From Planctomycetota bacterium (lineage in GTDB: Bacteria > Planctomycetota > Phycisphaerae > WQYP01): a stretch of DNA of 21,942 nucleotides. The stretch covers positions 1-21,942 of the forward strand of contig JAJYGE010000277.1 of NCBI GenBank assembly GCA_021785155.1. The letters are read 5' to 3'. Made by a program: the position numbers and the translations under genes. The notes below the pieces were generated by a model, which saw only the letters and a list, made by a program, of their open reading frames with translations, was not told where the DNA came from and ran no database searches. Of the stretch, positions 1 to 8,065 are shown in pieces. Numbering within the stretch: position 1 is the stretch's first letter; the number at the start of each line of letters is the position of its first letter.

Positions 1-389
1 CCACCCTCACAAATTAAATCCGATCTCTCAAACGCCTGCCCCACGCAACGAAACATGCTGCCCATGCGGTGCGTAACACGAACCCGCAATTCCAATTTAT
101 CACCGGCGCGAACATCTTGGTAAAATCGGACATCGCTAAGACCGATCAGCATTCCGGAAATCGTTGGACCCGCGACAATGCCCGATGCGATGCTGTGACT
201 GCCGGCGGCGGCGGTTTGCGCGATGATTTCAATCAAGGCGGAGCGCGGCAGTATTTTGTTACGCAGAAATGGATGATCTTCCGCAATTGAATGATGGCCG
301 ATGACCCAGCCATCCGGCTGGGCGCTGGCGAACTGCAGCCAGCGCATTTGACCGCCATGTGGAATATTTCCGGCAAGATTTTCAGCCAT
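1..389 (-). CDS. Hot-dog-fold 3-hydroxyacyl-ACP dehydratase (FabZ/ApeP-like), C-terminus cut by window edge
   Basis: Reading leftwards from ATG at 389 gives 129 residues with no stop before the window ends. The protein opens MAENLAGNIPHGGQMRWLQ and contains DHPFLRNKILPRSALIEII (about residues 38-56). This matches the FabZ-type pattern in which a His (His39 here) and a Glu (Glu54 here) form the dehydratase active site on the hot-dog helix, followed by AQTAAAG. The role expected for the family is dehydration of a 3-hydroxyacyl-ACP to a trans-2-enoyl-ACP. The spacing (LPRS instead of the FabZ PVMPG) looks closer to the aryl-polyene ApeP-type dehydratases than to housekeeping FabZ. The start overlaps the stop of the upstream acyltransferase by 8 bases, so the two are probably translationally coupled. 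The family is fairly certain; the specific pathway is inferred from the neighbours. Confidence 0.78.
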   Translation of the reverse strand, partial: MAENLAGNIPHGGQMRWLQFASAQPDGWVIGHHSIAEDHPFLRNKILPRSALIEIIAQTAAAGSHSIASGIVAGPTISGMLIGLSDVRFYQDVRAGDKLELRVRVTHRMGSMFRCVGQAFERSDLICEG

Positions 390-1317
390 GGGTTTCTTCT
401 CCGACTGTATCCAAAGTCGAAACCGCGGGAGGCGATTCAGAAGTGCGTTTGATTTCGGTATTCTCATTTCCGCCAACGCACGAATCAGACCCGCGCGCCA
501 ATGCCGCCGCGATCATGCCATGCACCCGTAATTTCAGTTCACGTTGAGGATTTGGCCGCGTGTAATCCGGGTATAATATGCCCAGCGGTTCCACCAGCAA
601 CGGGACATCAAATACCGCCAACTGCCCCGGCGGCATGCAATTGCCGCTGCCGTGAATTGCAACCGGCACAATGGGCACATTGGCCTTGCAGGCCAGCAGA
701 AACGGCCCCTCATGAAATCGTCCCAGTTTTAATGTGCGTGAACGTGTACCCTCCGGAAATATATACAGGCTCTGCCCGTTTTGTAAAGCTTCGGTCGCCC
801 GCGCGATAATATCAGGCTGATCCACGCGTAGATGTCCGCTTAGCGACATAAGCCAACCCAGCAAAGGTTGATGAAATGGCCAGTCCTTAGACCAGCAACG
901 ACCATCAGGCGGCAGTTGAAACATCAGGAGAATGTCAATGGCGGATTGATGATTTGCGATGATAATGCAGGAGCCGGCAATGGCCGACCAGTTAAAATCC
1001 TTTATCCGCATGTTTTTTCCGCAGTATCCGCGCATACCCTGCCGGTAAAACATCCGCACCAGTTTACGGACGATCCGCCTCTGATTATCAAATAAGCGAC
1101 ACCAGATCCAAAGGAACGGCCCCAATACCACAGTTAAGAAGAACAGATAGATCGCGAACCAAGACAATACCTGCGTGGTTCGCAACACCACACGCAGCGT
1201 CACACGCCGATGTGATCCCCGACAATTCGTCTGAGTTTCTATTTTTTCGGCCATTCTGCCGCACCCTGCCACAACCGGGTCATTCCACAAACCGCATCGG
1301 AAGCATATCCGGATCAT
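382..1317 (-). CDS. PlsC-type 1-acyl-glycerophosphate/lysophospholipid acyltransferase
   Basis: A 311-residue protein with the two signature blocks of the PlsC/AGPAT superfamily: NHQSAID (residues 122-128, the NHx4D catalytic motif) and FPEGTRS (187-193, phosphate/glycerol binding). A hydrophobic segment at about residues 50-72 should anchor it in the inner membrane. The family transfers an acyl group from acyl-ACP or acyl-CoA to a hydroxyl acceptor, classically lysophosphatidate. It ends inside the start of the dehydratase gene (8-base overlap) and sits divergently from a ketosynthase, so it may acylate with, or tailor, the product of that set rather than make bulk phospholipid. The start is uncertain: ATG at 1254 (giving MAEKIETQ) has a weak AGGG upstream, whereas 1317 has no clear ribosome binding site. 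Confidence 0.85.
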   Translation of the reverse strand: MIRICFRCGLWNDPVVAGCGRMAEKIETQTNCRGSHRRVTLRVVLRTTQVLSWFAIYLFFLTVVLGPFLWIWCRLFDNQRRIVRKLVRMFYRQGMRGYCGKNMRIKDFNWSAIAGSCIIIANHQSAIDILLMFQLPPDGRCWSKDWPFHQPLLGWLMSLSGHLRVDQPDIIARATEALQNGQSLYIFPEGTRSRTLKLGRFHEGPFLLACKANVPIVPVAIHGSGNCMPPGQLAVFDVPLLVEPLGILYPDYTRPNPQRELKLRVHGMIAAALARGSDSCVGGNENTEIKRTSESPPAVSTLDTVGEETHG

Positions 1318-1403
1318 CGCCCGATTGCGACGGATATTACCACACGATGCTCCGAGATTCTAAGTGCGGAGACGATTAGGAACAAATCAATTAAACTGAC
1401 TTG

Positions 1404-2516
1404 ATGATGATTGCCAAACGACCAGCAACAATCCGGCTCTCGCGTTTCGGTGCCGCCACTCCGCACCATACCAGCGCGGAAAGTATGTTTAGCGCGTGGC
1501 GGTCAGGCCAGTACCCCGTGCCTGTTCCAACACCGGAACCGGGTATCCATTTATGGAATACCTTGACCACGCAGGCCATAATCGCCGCGCTGCCACCACC
1601 GGAAGAACGGCACGATTGCGGTCTGATTCTGGCCACGGCCAAAGGTGATATGGAACCCGTAGAAACGTGGCTGGACCTGGACGGACAGAATCAGCAACCG
1701 CCCTTCCCGCCGCTGTTATCCGACAGCTTGCAAACATTAGCGGATCAATTCGGTCTGGCTGGCCCGAAGATGGTGGTTTCCACCGCGTGCAGTTCCGGCC
1801 TGACCGCTCTGATTGAAGCCGCCATGATGGTACAGATGGGCGAAGCCAGACAAATGATCGTATGCGCGGCCGATATTGCCGGTGGGTTTATACAAGATGG
1901 CTTTCAATCGCTCAAAGCCATAACTCCATCGCGCTGCCGTCCGTTTGACCGCCGACGTGCGGGATTAACTTTAGGATCAGCGGCGGCGGCATGTCTGGTG
2001 GAAGCAGTGGATGATGCGGCACCCGGGTTTCATGGGCCAAGAGTTATCTTGGAAGGTTGGGGACTTTCGTCCGATGCCACACATTTGACGGCACCCGATC
2101 GCAATGCCTTCGGGTTAATCCGTGCCATCAGGCAATCACTGGCGAACATCGAAACCGGTGCCATTGACGCGGTCATGCTGCACGGCACAGGGACCGCGTA
2201 CAATGATGCCATGGAGGCTCTGGCCATGCAGACAATATTTCCGCATCGGCCATATATCACCGCAGCCAAAGGTTTTCTCGGCCACACGCTGGGGGCCAGT
2301 GGTGTTATTGAAACAGCTCTGGCGGCCTGGATACTGCATCACCACACGGTTCCGGCGATTACCGGTTTGGAGGAACCGCAATGGCCGGAGTTGAATTTTG
2401 TGCATGGCCGCGCTCAAACCGCGCCGCTGCGACGCATCCTGAAAACTGCCAGCGGATTTGGCGGCTTAAATGCGGCAATTGTTTTAAAGCGCGAAGGCCC
2501 GATGGAAGCATTGTAA
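1404..2516 (+). CDS. Beta-ketoacyl-ACP synthase (FabF/ApeO-like KS)
   Basis: A 370-residue thiolase-fold condensing enzyme. The catalytic triad of elongating ketosynthases is visible: Cys129 in VSTACSSG, His260 in MLHGTGTAYND and His294 in AKGFLGHTLGASG, with Lys near the last motif. It should catalyse decarboxylative Claisen condensation of malonyl-ACP onto an acyl chain. It is about 40 residues shorter than FabF, and the N-terminal part is compact, as in ketosynthases of aryl-polyene and related type II sets. The start is ambiguous: TTG at 1401 is followed directly by ATG at 1404 and ATG at 1407, and no strong Shine-Dalgarno is visible. The stop is one base before the next start, so it forms an operon with the cysteine-less partner. 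It is transcribed divergently from the acyltransferase/dehydratase pair. Confidence 0.85.
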   Translation: MMIAKRPATIRLSRFGAATPHHTSAESMFSAWRSGQYPVPVPTPEPGIHLWNTLTTQAIIAALPPPEERHDCGLILATAKGDMEPVETWLDLDGQNQQPPFPPLLSDSLQTLADQFGLAGPKMVVSTACSSGLTALIEAAMMVQMGEARQMIVCAADIAGGFIQDGFQSLKAITPSRCRPFDRRRAGLTLGSAAAACLVEAVDDAAPGFHGPRVILEGWGLSSDATHLTAPDRNAFGLIRAIRQSLANIETGAIDAVMLHGTGTAYNDAMEALAMQTIFPHRPYITAAKGFLGHTLGASGVIETALAAWILHHHTVPAITGLEEPQWPELNFVHGRAQTAPLRRILKTASGFGGLNAAIVLKREGPMEAL

Positions 2517-2517
2517 A

Positions 2518-3156
2518 ATGTTCGATAATATATATATTTATGCACATATATCGCAGAATGGCGATGGGCCGATTTGCATGGCGGGCGACATTGACATCCG
2601 AGTCCCGGCACAGCCCCCCCCCGAACAGCCACCTTTGGATAGCCATGACGCCAATGCCATTTCCGCCCAGGCCCTTCACCTTACTGAGTTGCTTTTGCGA
2701 TCTGTTCCGAAAATCCACCGGGAAAATATGGGCTTGTTCATGGGCACACGATTCGGATCGCTGGAGGATGATCGGATATTTCAGCAATCACGCCGCGATG
2801 AGGGGGGCAGGTTTGTCAGCCCCGCCGCATTCCGCCGCACCCTGCCGAGTACGATTCCGGCGGAAATTTCCATCGCGTTTGGCCTCCACGGCCCGTTGAT
2901 TACTTTCGCCGACTCCGCCGCACCCGCCCGCCTGGCCATCACCCGTGCCGCGCGGTGGATTGCCAGCGGCAAAATTTCCTCAGCCATTGCCGGTTCGTTT
3001 GATTTTCTAACTGCGACCGGAGGCAATTCGCCGAATCAGGTGCGTACATGCCACACGCGGTTATGTCTCGCGGCAACGCGCGAAACACTAGCGGACATAA
3101 ATCCATTAATGACTGTAACTCAAGCAATCATCAACGATTTTTCATTTTTGATGTAA
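2518..3156 (+). CDS. Ketosynthase-like N-terminal domain protein, chain-length-factor-like (catalytic Cys absent)
   Basis: A 212-residue protein with only the N-terminal half of a ketosynthase fold (Ketoacyl-synt_2 type). Recognisable features are MGLFMGTRFGSLEDD (residues 71-85) and the strand-turn GPLITFADSAAPARLAI, where a condensing enzyme would have its nucleophilic cysteine; Asp132 occupies that place. Such short partners accompany ketosynthases in aryl-polyene-like clusters and resemble chain-length factors, which control product length as a heterodimer with the active KS. A GGAAG about 10 bases upstream could serve as the ribosome binding site. The first 13 codons are unusually AT-rich (TA runs coding NIYIYAHIS), and ATG at 2578 is a possible later start. 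The 3' end overlaps the convergent rhamnosidase gene by 26 bases. Confidence 0.68.
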   Translation: MFDNIYIYAHISQNGDGPICMAGDIDIRVPAQPPPEQPPLDSHDANAISAQALHLTELLLRSVPKIHRENMGLFMGTRFGSLEDDRIFQQSRRDEGGRFVSPAAFRRTLPSTIPAEISIAFGLHGPLITFADSAAPARLAITRAARWIASGKISSAIAGSFDFLTATGGNSPNQVRTCHTRLCLAATRETLADINPLMTVTQAIINDFSFLM

Positions 3157-6016
3157 AGCGATAGTCGCCTGACAGCACAGCGAACACGGCATATTCCCCT
3201 TCCATTTTTATAAATTGAATGTGCGGATTTTTCGGCGCAATGATCTTCCCGCCTTCGCGCACCGCGGCCCTATTGCGTGCGGGGATTGCCACGGACGCTT
3301 TCGCATTCGCCGGGATGGTAATATTCCAATGAAAACGGGTTCCCGTTTTGCGCCACTGACTTTTAATGATTCCATACATGGATTGATGATATGCATCCAC
3401 CGATGTCAATTGATGAACATTGTGCGGACATAACGAAACATTCTTAAATCCCGGCGCTGCTTCAAGCGGTCGAATGCCGGCAACGCTTTCATGAAACCAG
3501 GCGGCAAAGCCACTTTGCATGGCGTGGTTGTAGGAACAGCCGATCTGCCATTGCGTTAATGGCGTATTATATTGCGTTTCCGGCCAGGTGGTATCACCGC
3601 GTGACAGCATAAAGCCATAACTGGGGTAATCCATCTTTTTCATCATCCGATAGGTTAATTCATCGTAACCGTGTTCATTGAGCACCGTATACAGGGGCCG
3701 CGAACCCAAAACGCCGGTATCCGCGTGATCGCCCTGGGCTTGAATTTCGGCAGCCAGCGCGGCCGCGACGGATTTTCTCTTATCTTCCGAAGCCAGACCA
3801 AACCGCAAGACCACCGCATTGGCGGTTTGCGAACCATATCCGCCCGAATGCGGATCGTAAAACGCGCGATGAAACGCCGCTTTTACTGTAGACGCCTGAT
3901 GCTTAAACCATTTTTCATCGGAGCTGCGGCCCAACAATGCGGCGGTTTTTGCCATGATATTAAGACTTGAAAATTGCAAGGCTGTGGAAGTTAACGGCAC
4001 CGGACACTTGGGGTTGGCACCACCCACACCAGGCGGACACCAGTCGCCATAGCCATATTGCACAATACCATTCTTGCTGACGGCGGCGGAAGCCACATAA
4101 TGTACCCAGCGTTTCATGTGCGGATATTGTCGGATCAGTGTGGACGCATCGCCATAGTACATGTATATAAACCACGGTATGGCCACCAGGGCAGCACCCC
4201 AATCAGGATTGGCCTGACCGCATACTCTGCGCCCGGTGGCAATATTGCAGGGCAGACCAGGTGATGGCGGTGTATTCCACGGAGTTATCCCGCCGCGCCC
4301 CAAGGTGGTATCCATATCACTGGCCAGTTTATTATATAAAGGAACCATATTGAGACTGAATATGGCCGCCTGGGCGGAAATTTCCATATCTCCCATCCAG
4401 GAACACTTTTCACGCTGCGGGCAATCCTCGGTAATGCTGTGCATGTTGCTTTCAAGTGTCCAAAGCGAGGTTTGGTAAATACGATTGAGCTGTGCATCAG
4501 AGCAGACAAAATCCCCCCGCTTTTCTGCCCCCGTGCGCAACTGAATGCCTTCCATAAAACTTAAGGCCGGTTTGCGTTTTAATCCGGTGACCTCCACAAA
4601 TCGGAAGCCGTGATAGGTAAAGCGTGGCCGCCATTGTTCGCCGCCACCTTTACAAACATATATTTCCGTCTGCACCACGCCGGTGGCGTAAACACCGGTT
4701 GTGGCAGGATCAATTTCCACACCATCGGGGGCCAGTATCTCCGCCATACGCAGCGTGATTTGCGTGCCCGCCGGTTCATGGAGCGTTAATCGTACACATC
4801 CGGCGAAATTCTGCCCCAGATCAACAATCCATTTACCGCCGGGGGAAGTAATGATGCGTTTTGGCTTGATCACGCGGGCATCTTGAATGGGCTGAATCAT
4901 CTGGCTTTGCAGTTTCACAGCGGGAGACTTGGCTACGCGGGCCGCTTGCCAATGAGAATCATCCAAACCGGGTTCGGCCCAGCCAGGGATTTCCAGTCTG
5001 GCATCATAGGTTTCACCCGCATACACGTTGTCAAAAAGCACCGGTCCGGTGGTAGCCCGCCAACTGTCATCTGTGGCCATCGTTTCATGCGTGCCATCAG
5101 TATATTCTATAACACATTTAGCCAGCAGCACCGGTGGCCCCCACGCCATGGCCGGGGTCCAGACAATATTTTGACCGTAAAACCCGTTGCCGAGCATGAC
5201 CCCGATGGCATTCTCACCTGACCGCAGGGCATGGGTGACATCATGCGTGACATAAAACGCCCGGGCGTCATACGTTGTCATGCCGGGATCTAACTGGTGA
5301 TCTCCAATCCGCTTGCCATTCATACATAGTTCGTAATACCCCAAGCCGCAGATATACATCCGCGCCCGGGATACCGCCTTACCGATGGAGAAAGTTTTGC
5401 GAAACAAGGGGGAAGGAAAGGTCTTAACCATGGTTGGCTTTTTCATGGGACCGGTTTGGAGCGGGCGTGTTATCAGAGGGGATGTGCGGGCATCCTGTGC
5501 CAATTGAATCCATTGCGCGGGTTGCCAATCCTTGGGTTTCAGCATTCCCATTTCCCAGCTCGCCGGCGCGGCCCATGGACTGGCGACTGTGCTTACATCC
5601 CACGTCCGCACTGTCCAGAAATAGCGTCCTCCGGCCGTTAAGGCAGAACCGGTGTAAGGAACTAACACGCTCTGATTCGAGGCGCAGTGTCCAGAATCCC
5701 AAATATCCGCTTTACCGGGCTGTAGCAACGCCGCTTCCCGCGCCACCAATATCTGATAACCCGTTTGACGTTCACCCCGTTGGGCCGACCCAAGCATCCA
5801 GCTTAAGCGCGGGTGCATCGTATCCACACCGAGAGGATCGACCAGATATTCACAGGTCAGCCCCGTGGGCGGTACCGTCTTCCGGATGCGGTTGGCGGCT
5901 CGGGATCGCGTTGCTTCCACAGCCACCGCGAGTCCGGCTATTTTCAGGACATCGCGGCGCGAAGCCATGGACTTCGCCGTCCGGACCGGTGGAATTGTAA
6001 AAGTATTGTCAGCCAT
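3131..6016 (-). CDS. Tat-exported alpha-L-rhamnosidase, GH78
   Basis: A 961-residue protein of classical GH78 architecture: a twin-arginine signal (SRRDVLKIAGLAVAVEA, Arg20-Arg21), an N-terminal fibronectin-like domain (LVDPLGVDTMHPRLSW), a jelly-roll domain (MYICGLGYYELCMNG), a further beta domain, the (alpha/alpha)6 barrel and a C-terminal beta domain. Catalytic residues can be aligned to characterised GH78 enzymes: general acid Glu536 in EDCPQREKCSWMGD, Trp540 of the same loop, general base Glu813 in GDTTWPE, and substrate-binding His831 in SYNH. It should release terminal alpha-L-rhamnose from glycans outside the cytoplasm. I chose ATG 6016 because GAAAGG lies just upstream; an in-frame start at 6070 exists but has no such site. 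It is the last gene of the four-gene minus-strand glycosidase block, and its 3' end overlaps the opposite-strand gene. Confidence 0.9.
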   Translation of the reverse strand: MADNTFTIPPVRTAKSMASRRDVLKIAGLAVAVEATRSRAANRIRKTVPPTGLTCEYLVDPLGVDTMHPRLSWMLGSAQRGERQTGYQILVAREAALLQPGKADIWDSGHCASNQSVLVPYTGSALTAGGRYFWTVRTWDVSTVASPWAAPASWEMGMLKPKDWQPAQWIQLAQDARTSPLITRPLQTGPMKKPTMVKTFPSPLFRKTFSIGKAVSRARMYICGLGYYELCMNGKRIGDHQLDPGMTTYDARAFYVTHDVTHALRSGENAIGVMLGNGFYGQNIVWTPAMAWGPPVLLAKCVIEYTDGTHETMATDDSWRATTGPVLFDNVYAGETYDARLEIPGWAEPGLDDSHWQAARVAKSPAVKLQSQMIQPIQDARVIKPKRIITSPGGKWIVDLGQNFAGCVRLTLHEPAGTQITLRMAEILAPDGVEIDPATTGVYATGVVQTEIYVCKGGGEQWRPRFTYHGFRFVEVTGLKRKPALSFMEGIQLRTGAEKRGDFVCSDAQLNRIYQTSLWTLESNMHSITEDCPQREKCSWMGDMEISAQAAIFSLNMVPLYNKLASDMDTTLGRGGITPWNTPPSPGLPCNIATGRRVCGQANPDWGAALVAIPWFIYMYYGDASTLIRQYPHMKRWVHYVASAAVSKNGIVQYGYGDWCPPGVGGANPKCPVPLTSTALQFSSLNIMAKTAALLGRSSDEKWFKHQASTVKAAFHRAFYDPHSGGYGSQTANAVVLRFGLASEDKRKSVAAALAAEIQAQGDHADTGVLGSRPLYTVLNEHGYDELTYRMMKKMDYPSYGFMLSRGDTTWPETQYNTPLTQWQIGCSYNHAMQSGFAAWFHESVAGIRPLEAAPGFKNVSLCPHNVHQLTSVDAYHQSMYGIIKSQWRKTGTRFHWNITIPANAKASVAIPARNRAAVREGGKIIAPKNPHIQFIKMEGEYAVFAVLSGDYRFTSKMKNR

Positions 6017-6131
6017 GTAACGCCGCCTTTCAAATGAAAACACCATAATATCCGGATACGCTTTGGCCACTTGACCGGCTAAACCGCATCAGGGCCAATA
6101 ACACCGGAATTCCAGAATTACCACTATAGGT

Positions 6132-7898
6132 TTACCTGATAAAAAATGCCACGTGTGCCGCAGTCTTAATGGCATCGTGCAATCGCCGCGCTTCGTGCGT
6201 ATAAGATAGCTTGAAGTAACTGATTCCCCCATTGGCAAGCAACGTGAGGTCATGGCGTCCCGGCTTCAATCCTGATCGTTTCAGTGTATACGCCCGCGCG
6301 GCTGGGTTAATATCGGCGGCGGCTACACTTCCATCAATCAGCAGGGTGAAACTTCGCGGGGGCCTGCCGGCGCAAGCCCATCGCACCAGCATCGTCTTTG
6401 CGTTTGCGCTGATCGCGGCATTGCGATGCGGCGCACCGATTGCCACAATCGTTGTTCGTGGCACCTTTTGATGGTACAAGTTGATGCATGCGCGCGTCAG
6501 ATTCAGATAATAAAAGCCCCAACCGCCGCAGCCGCGGTAGGCGCACGCGGTCAGCGAGGTTGGTTCGATATCATTGTTGAGATGCGTATTGTAGCAATCA
6601 ACATAATTGTTATGCGCAGGCCCATATCCTTGACCAATCGGCTGGCCGGCAAATTCCTTCCATTGGCAGATGTTCAGAAAATGCGGACGGTAACGCAACG
6701 CGGTATTCAATTCCCTTATGAAAGTGCATCCGTTATCTCGCGCCCGCGCGGTTGGAGCCAGCCAGCCGCCGTCGGCGAAGAACGCCGGTGTAATCGTCAG
6801 CGCCTCGCATTGTTTGCCGTGATATGTTGGAATCGGATGAATGGAACCATCCATCCAGGACCAGTAGCCGGCGCGTGCGAAATGTGGTGCGTTCTGCAAT
6901 TGCGATGCCATCCAGCGCACGGTGAAATCGTGGGTATTGATCGGCGGCTCGTCGGCGGCCAACTTAGCCGCCAGAAATGGTGGACCGCCACCGTTAAAGA
7001 CCACGATCAGGGGCTTTTTGTGATAATTGAGCCACAATCCGGCATAGCGAGAATTCTGAATATATTTTCTATAGATCCACGCTATTTCTCCGTTGACCGC
7101 GGTGGTGGTGGTTACGGGGCCGTTGTCTATACCGAGCAGCAGCGTGACTTCGGGCGTGGCAATTCCCTGTCGCCGCATCTGCGCGTAAGTTTTTAGCAGC
7201 AAAGTGGTTGCGGCAGTTAACTGTTTGGCACCGGGCGAGCGCTGACTAAAGCGCGTCTTGCCCCACAGATTATTCGACCAGTCAATGAGAATATAATTAA
7301 TCCCCATTTGATCCAGCCACAGCGCGTGTTGTCGGATAACCGCGGGATTGAAAGAAGAATATTTTCCCAGCATCGGAACAGCTTCAGCGGTGTTCCAGGT
7401 CATATTTAGCGGCGTGAACCAGGGTTCATAATCTATTCCCACCAGATGTCGCCGCGGCACCGGCATGATAACTTTTCTCGCCTTCACTGTTACCACAACG
7501 GTGTTGGAATTCAGCGCCCCACCGGGCATAGGCCGCCCCACCGGAAACACTGCCTCCTTCGGCCTACTTGCCGCCACCTTTATCCGGGCCGTTCCCGTAT
7601 TCGGCACTGGAATGATAAACGTCGTATCGCCAGATCGGTTGGCTTCCTCGGCGGCCCCCCATTGCCGTCCATTGACGTATGGCCATAATTTAACTTTAGC
7701 CATACGGACACCGGAATCAGATCGCGAGCGCATGACCGTGGCCCTGATAATCACGGTTCCGCCTTCTGATATAACAGTGCGGTCAGCAACAATGTGCAGG
7801 ACAACGGCCCGCGCAACGCTGCAGGCATGCATCACCAGCGCACCGGCAATGATAAATAATCTTACACCGGCGAGGGGCCGCAAGGGCATTGAGAACAT
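6132..7898 (-). CDS. Secreted GH99/GH71-like glycoside hydrolase with N-terminal Ig-like domain
   Basis: A 588-residue exported protein. ATG 7898 is chosen because AAGGAAG lies about 8 bases upstream and it gives a good Sec signal peptide (MFSMPLRPLAGVRLFIIAGA, cleaved around the ARA at residues 29-31). Residues of about 32-150 look like an Ig-like beta domain. From VGIDYEPWF onward the pattern is that of GH99/GH71-like TIM barrels: a lone YxPW at the first strand, GKYSSFNPAVIRQHALWLDQ, then GINYILIDWSNN, and late in the barrel ICQWKEFAGQ, whose Glu sits where these families have a WNE(W/F) motif. GH99 members are endo-alpha-mannosidases or mannanases, but the broad GH99-like group is functionally diverse, so the substrate is open. 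A C-terminal beta domain follows (residues of about 490-588). Confidence 0.66.
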   Translation of the reverse strand: MFSMPLRPLAGVRLFIIAGALVMHACSVARAVVLHIVADRTVISEGGTVIIRATVMRSRSDSGVRMAKVKLWPYVNGRQWGAAEEANRSGDTTFIIPVPNTGTARIKVAASRPKEAVFPVGRPMPGGALNSNTVVVTVKARKVIMPVPRRHLVGIDYEPWFTPLNMTWNTAEAVPMLGKYSSFNPAVIRQHALWLDQMGINYILIDWSNNLWGKTRFSQRSPGAKQLTAATTLLLKTYAQMRRQGIATPEVTLLLGIDNGPVTTTTAVNGEIAWIYRKYIQNSRYAGLWLNYHKKPLIVVFNGGGPPFLAAKLAADEPPINTHDFTVRWMASQLQNAPHFARAGYWSWMDGSIHPIPTYHGKQCEALTITPAFFADGGWLAPTARARDNGCTFIRELNTALRYRPHFLNICQWKEFAGQPIGQGYGPAHNNYVDCYNTHLNNDIEPTSLTACAYRGCGGWGFYYLNLTRACINLYHQKVPRTTIVAIGAPHRNAAISANAKTMLVRWACAGRPPRSFTLLIDGSVAAADINPAARAYTLKRSGLKPGRHDLTLLANGGISYFKLSYTHEARRLHDAIKTAAHVAFFIR

Positions 7899-7993
7899 CT
7901 TTATCTTCCTTACCGGATTAAACCGCGGTACAACTCCATGTGACAGCACGGAGCCATCAAATGTTGTCCCAGTCGGCACGATCCCAAGCGTAA

Positions 7994-8008
7994 TTCGCAT
8001 GATGCGAA
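7994..8008. repeat. 15-bp perfect palindrome upstream of the GH99-like gene
   Basis: TTCGCATGATGCGAA has 7-bp arms around a central G. It lies about 95 bases upstream of the chosen start (7898), between two genes of the glycosidase block, so it could be an operator for an internal promoter. A shorter TTCGCGAA palindrome lies nearby at 8050-8057. No protein is assigned to it, and one 15-bp palindrome can occur by chance. Confidence 0.3.
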
Positions 8009-8065
8009 CACCGTCATTCCTTACGTTCGGTTGTTTACATGGTTAACGCTTCGCGAATGCCTTTA

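Noticed and set aside
2609..2620. A C homopolymer run early in the chain-length-factor-like gene, suspected as a frameshift.
   Set aside because: The ketosynthase-like motifs lie downstream in the same frame as the start codon, so no frameshift is needed.
6017..6070. N-terminal extension of the GH78 rhamnosidase by 18 codons.
   Set aside because: The extension would place the ribosome binding site GAAAGG inside the coding region, and the Tat signal is better placed from ATG 6016.
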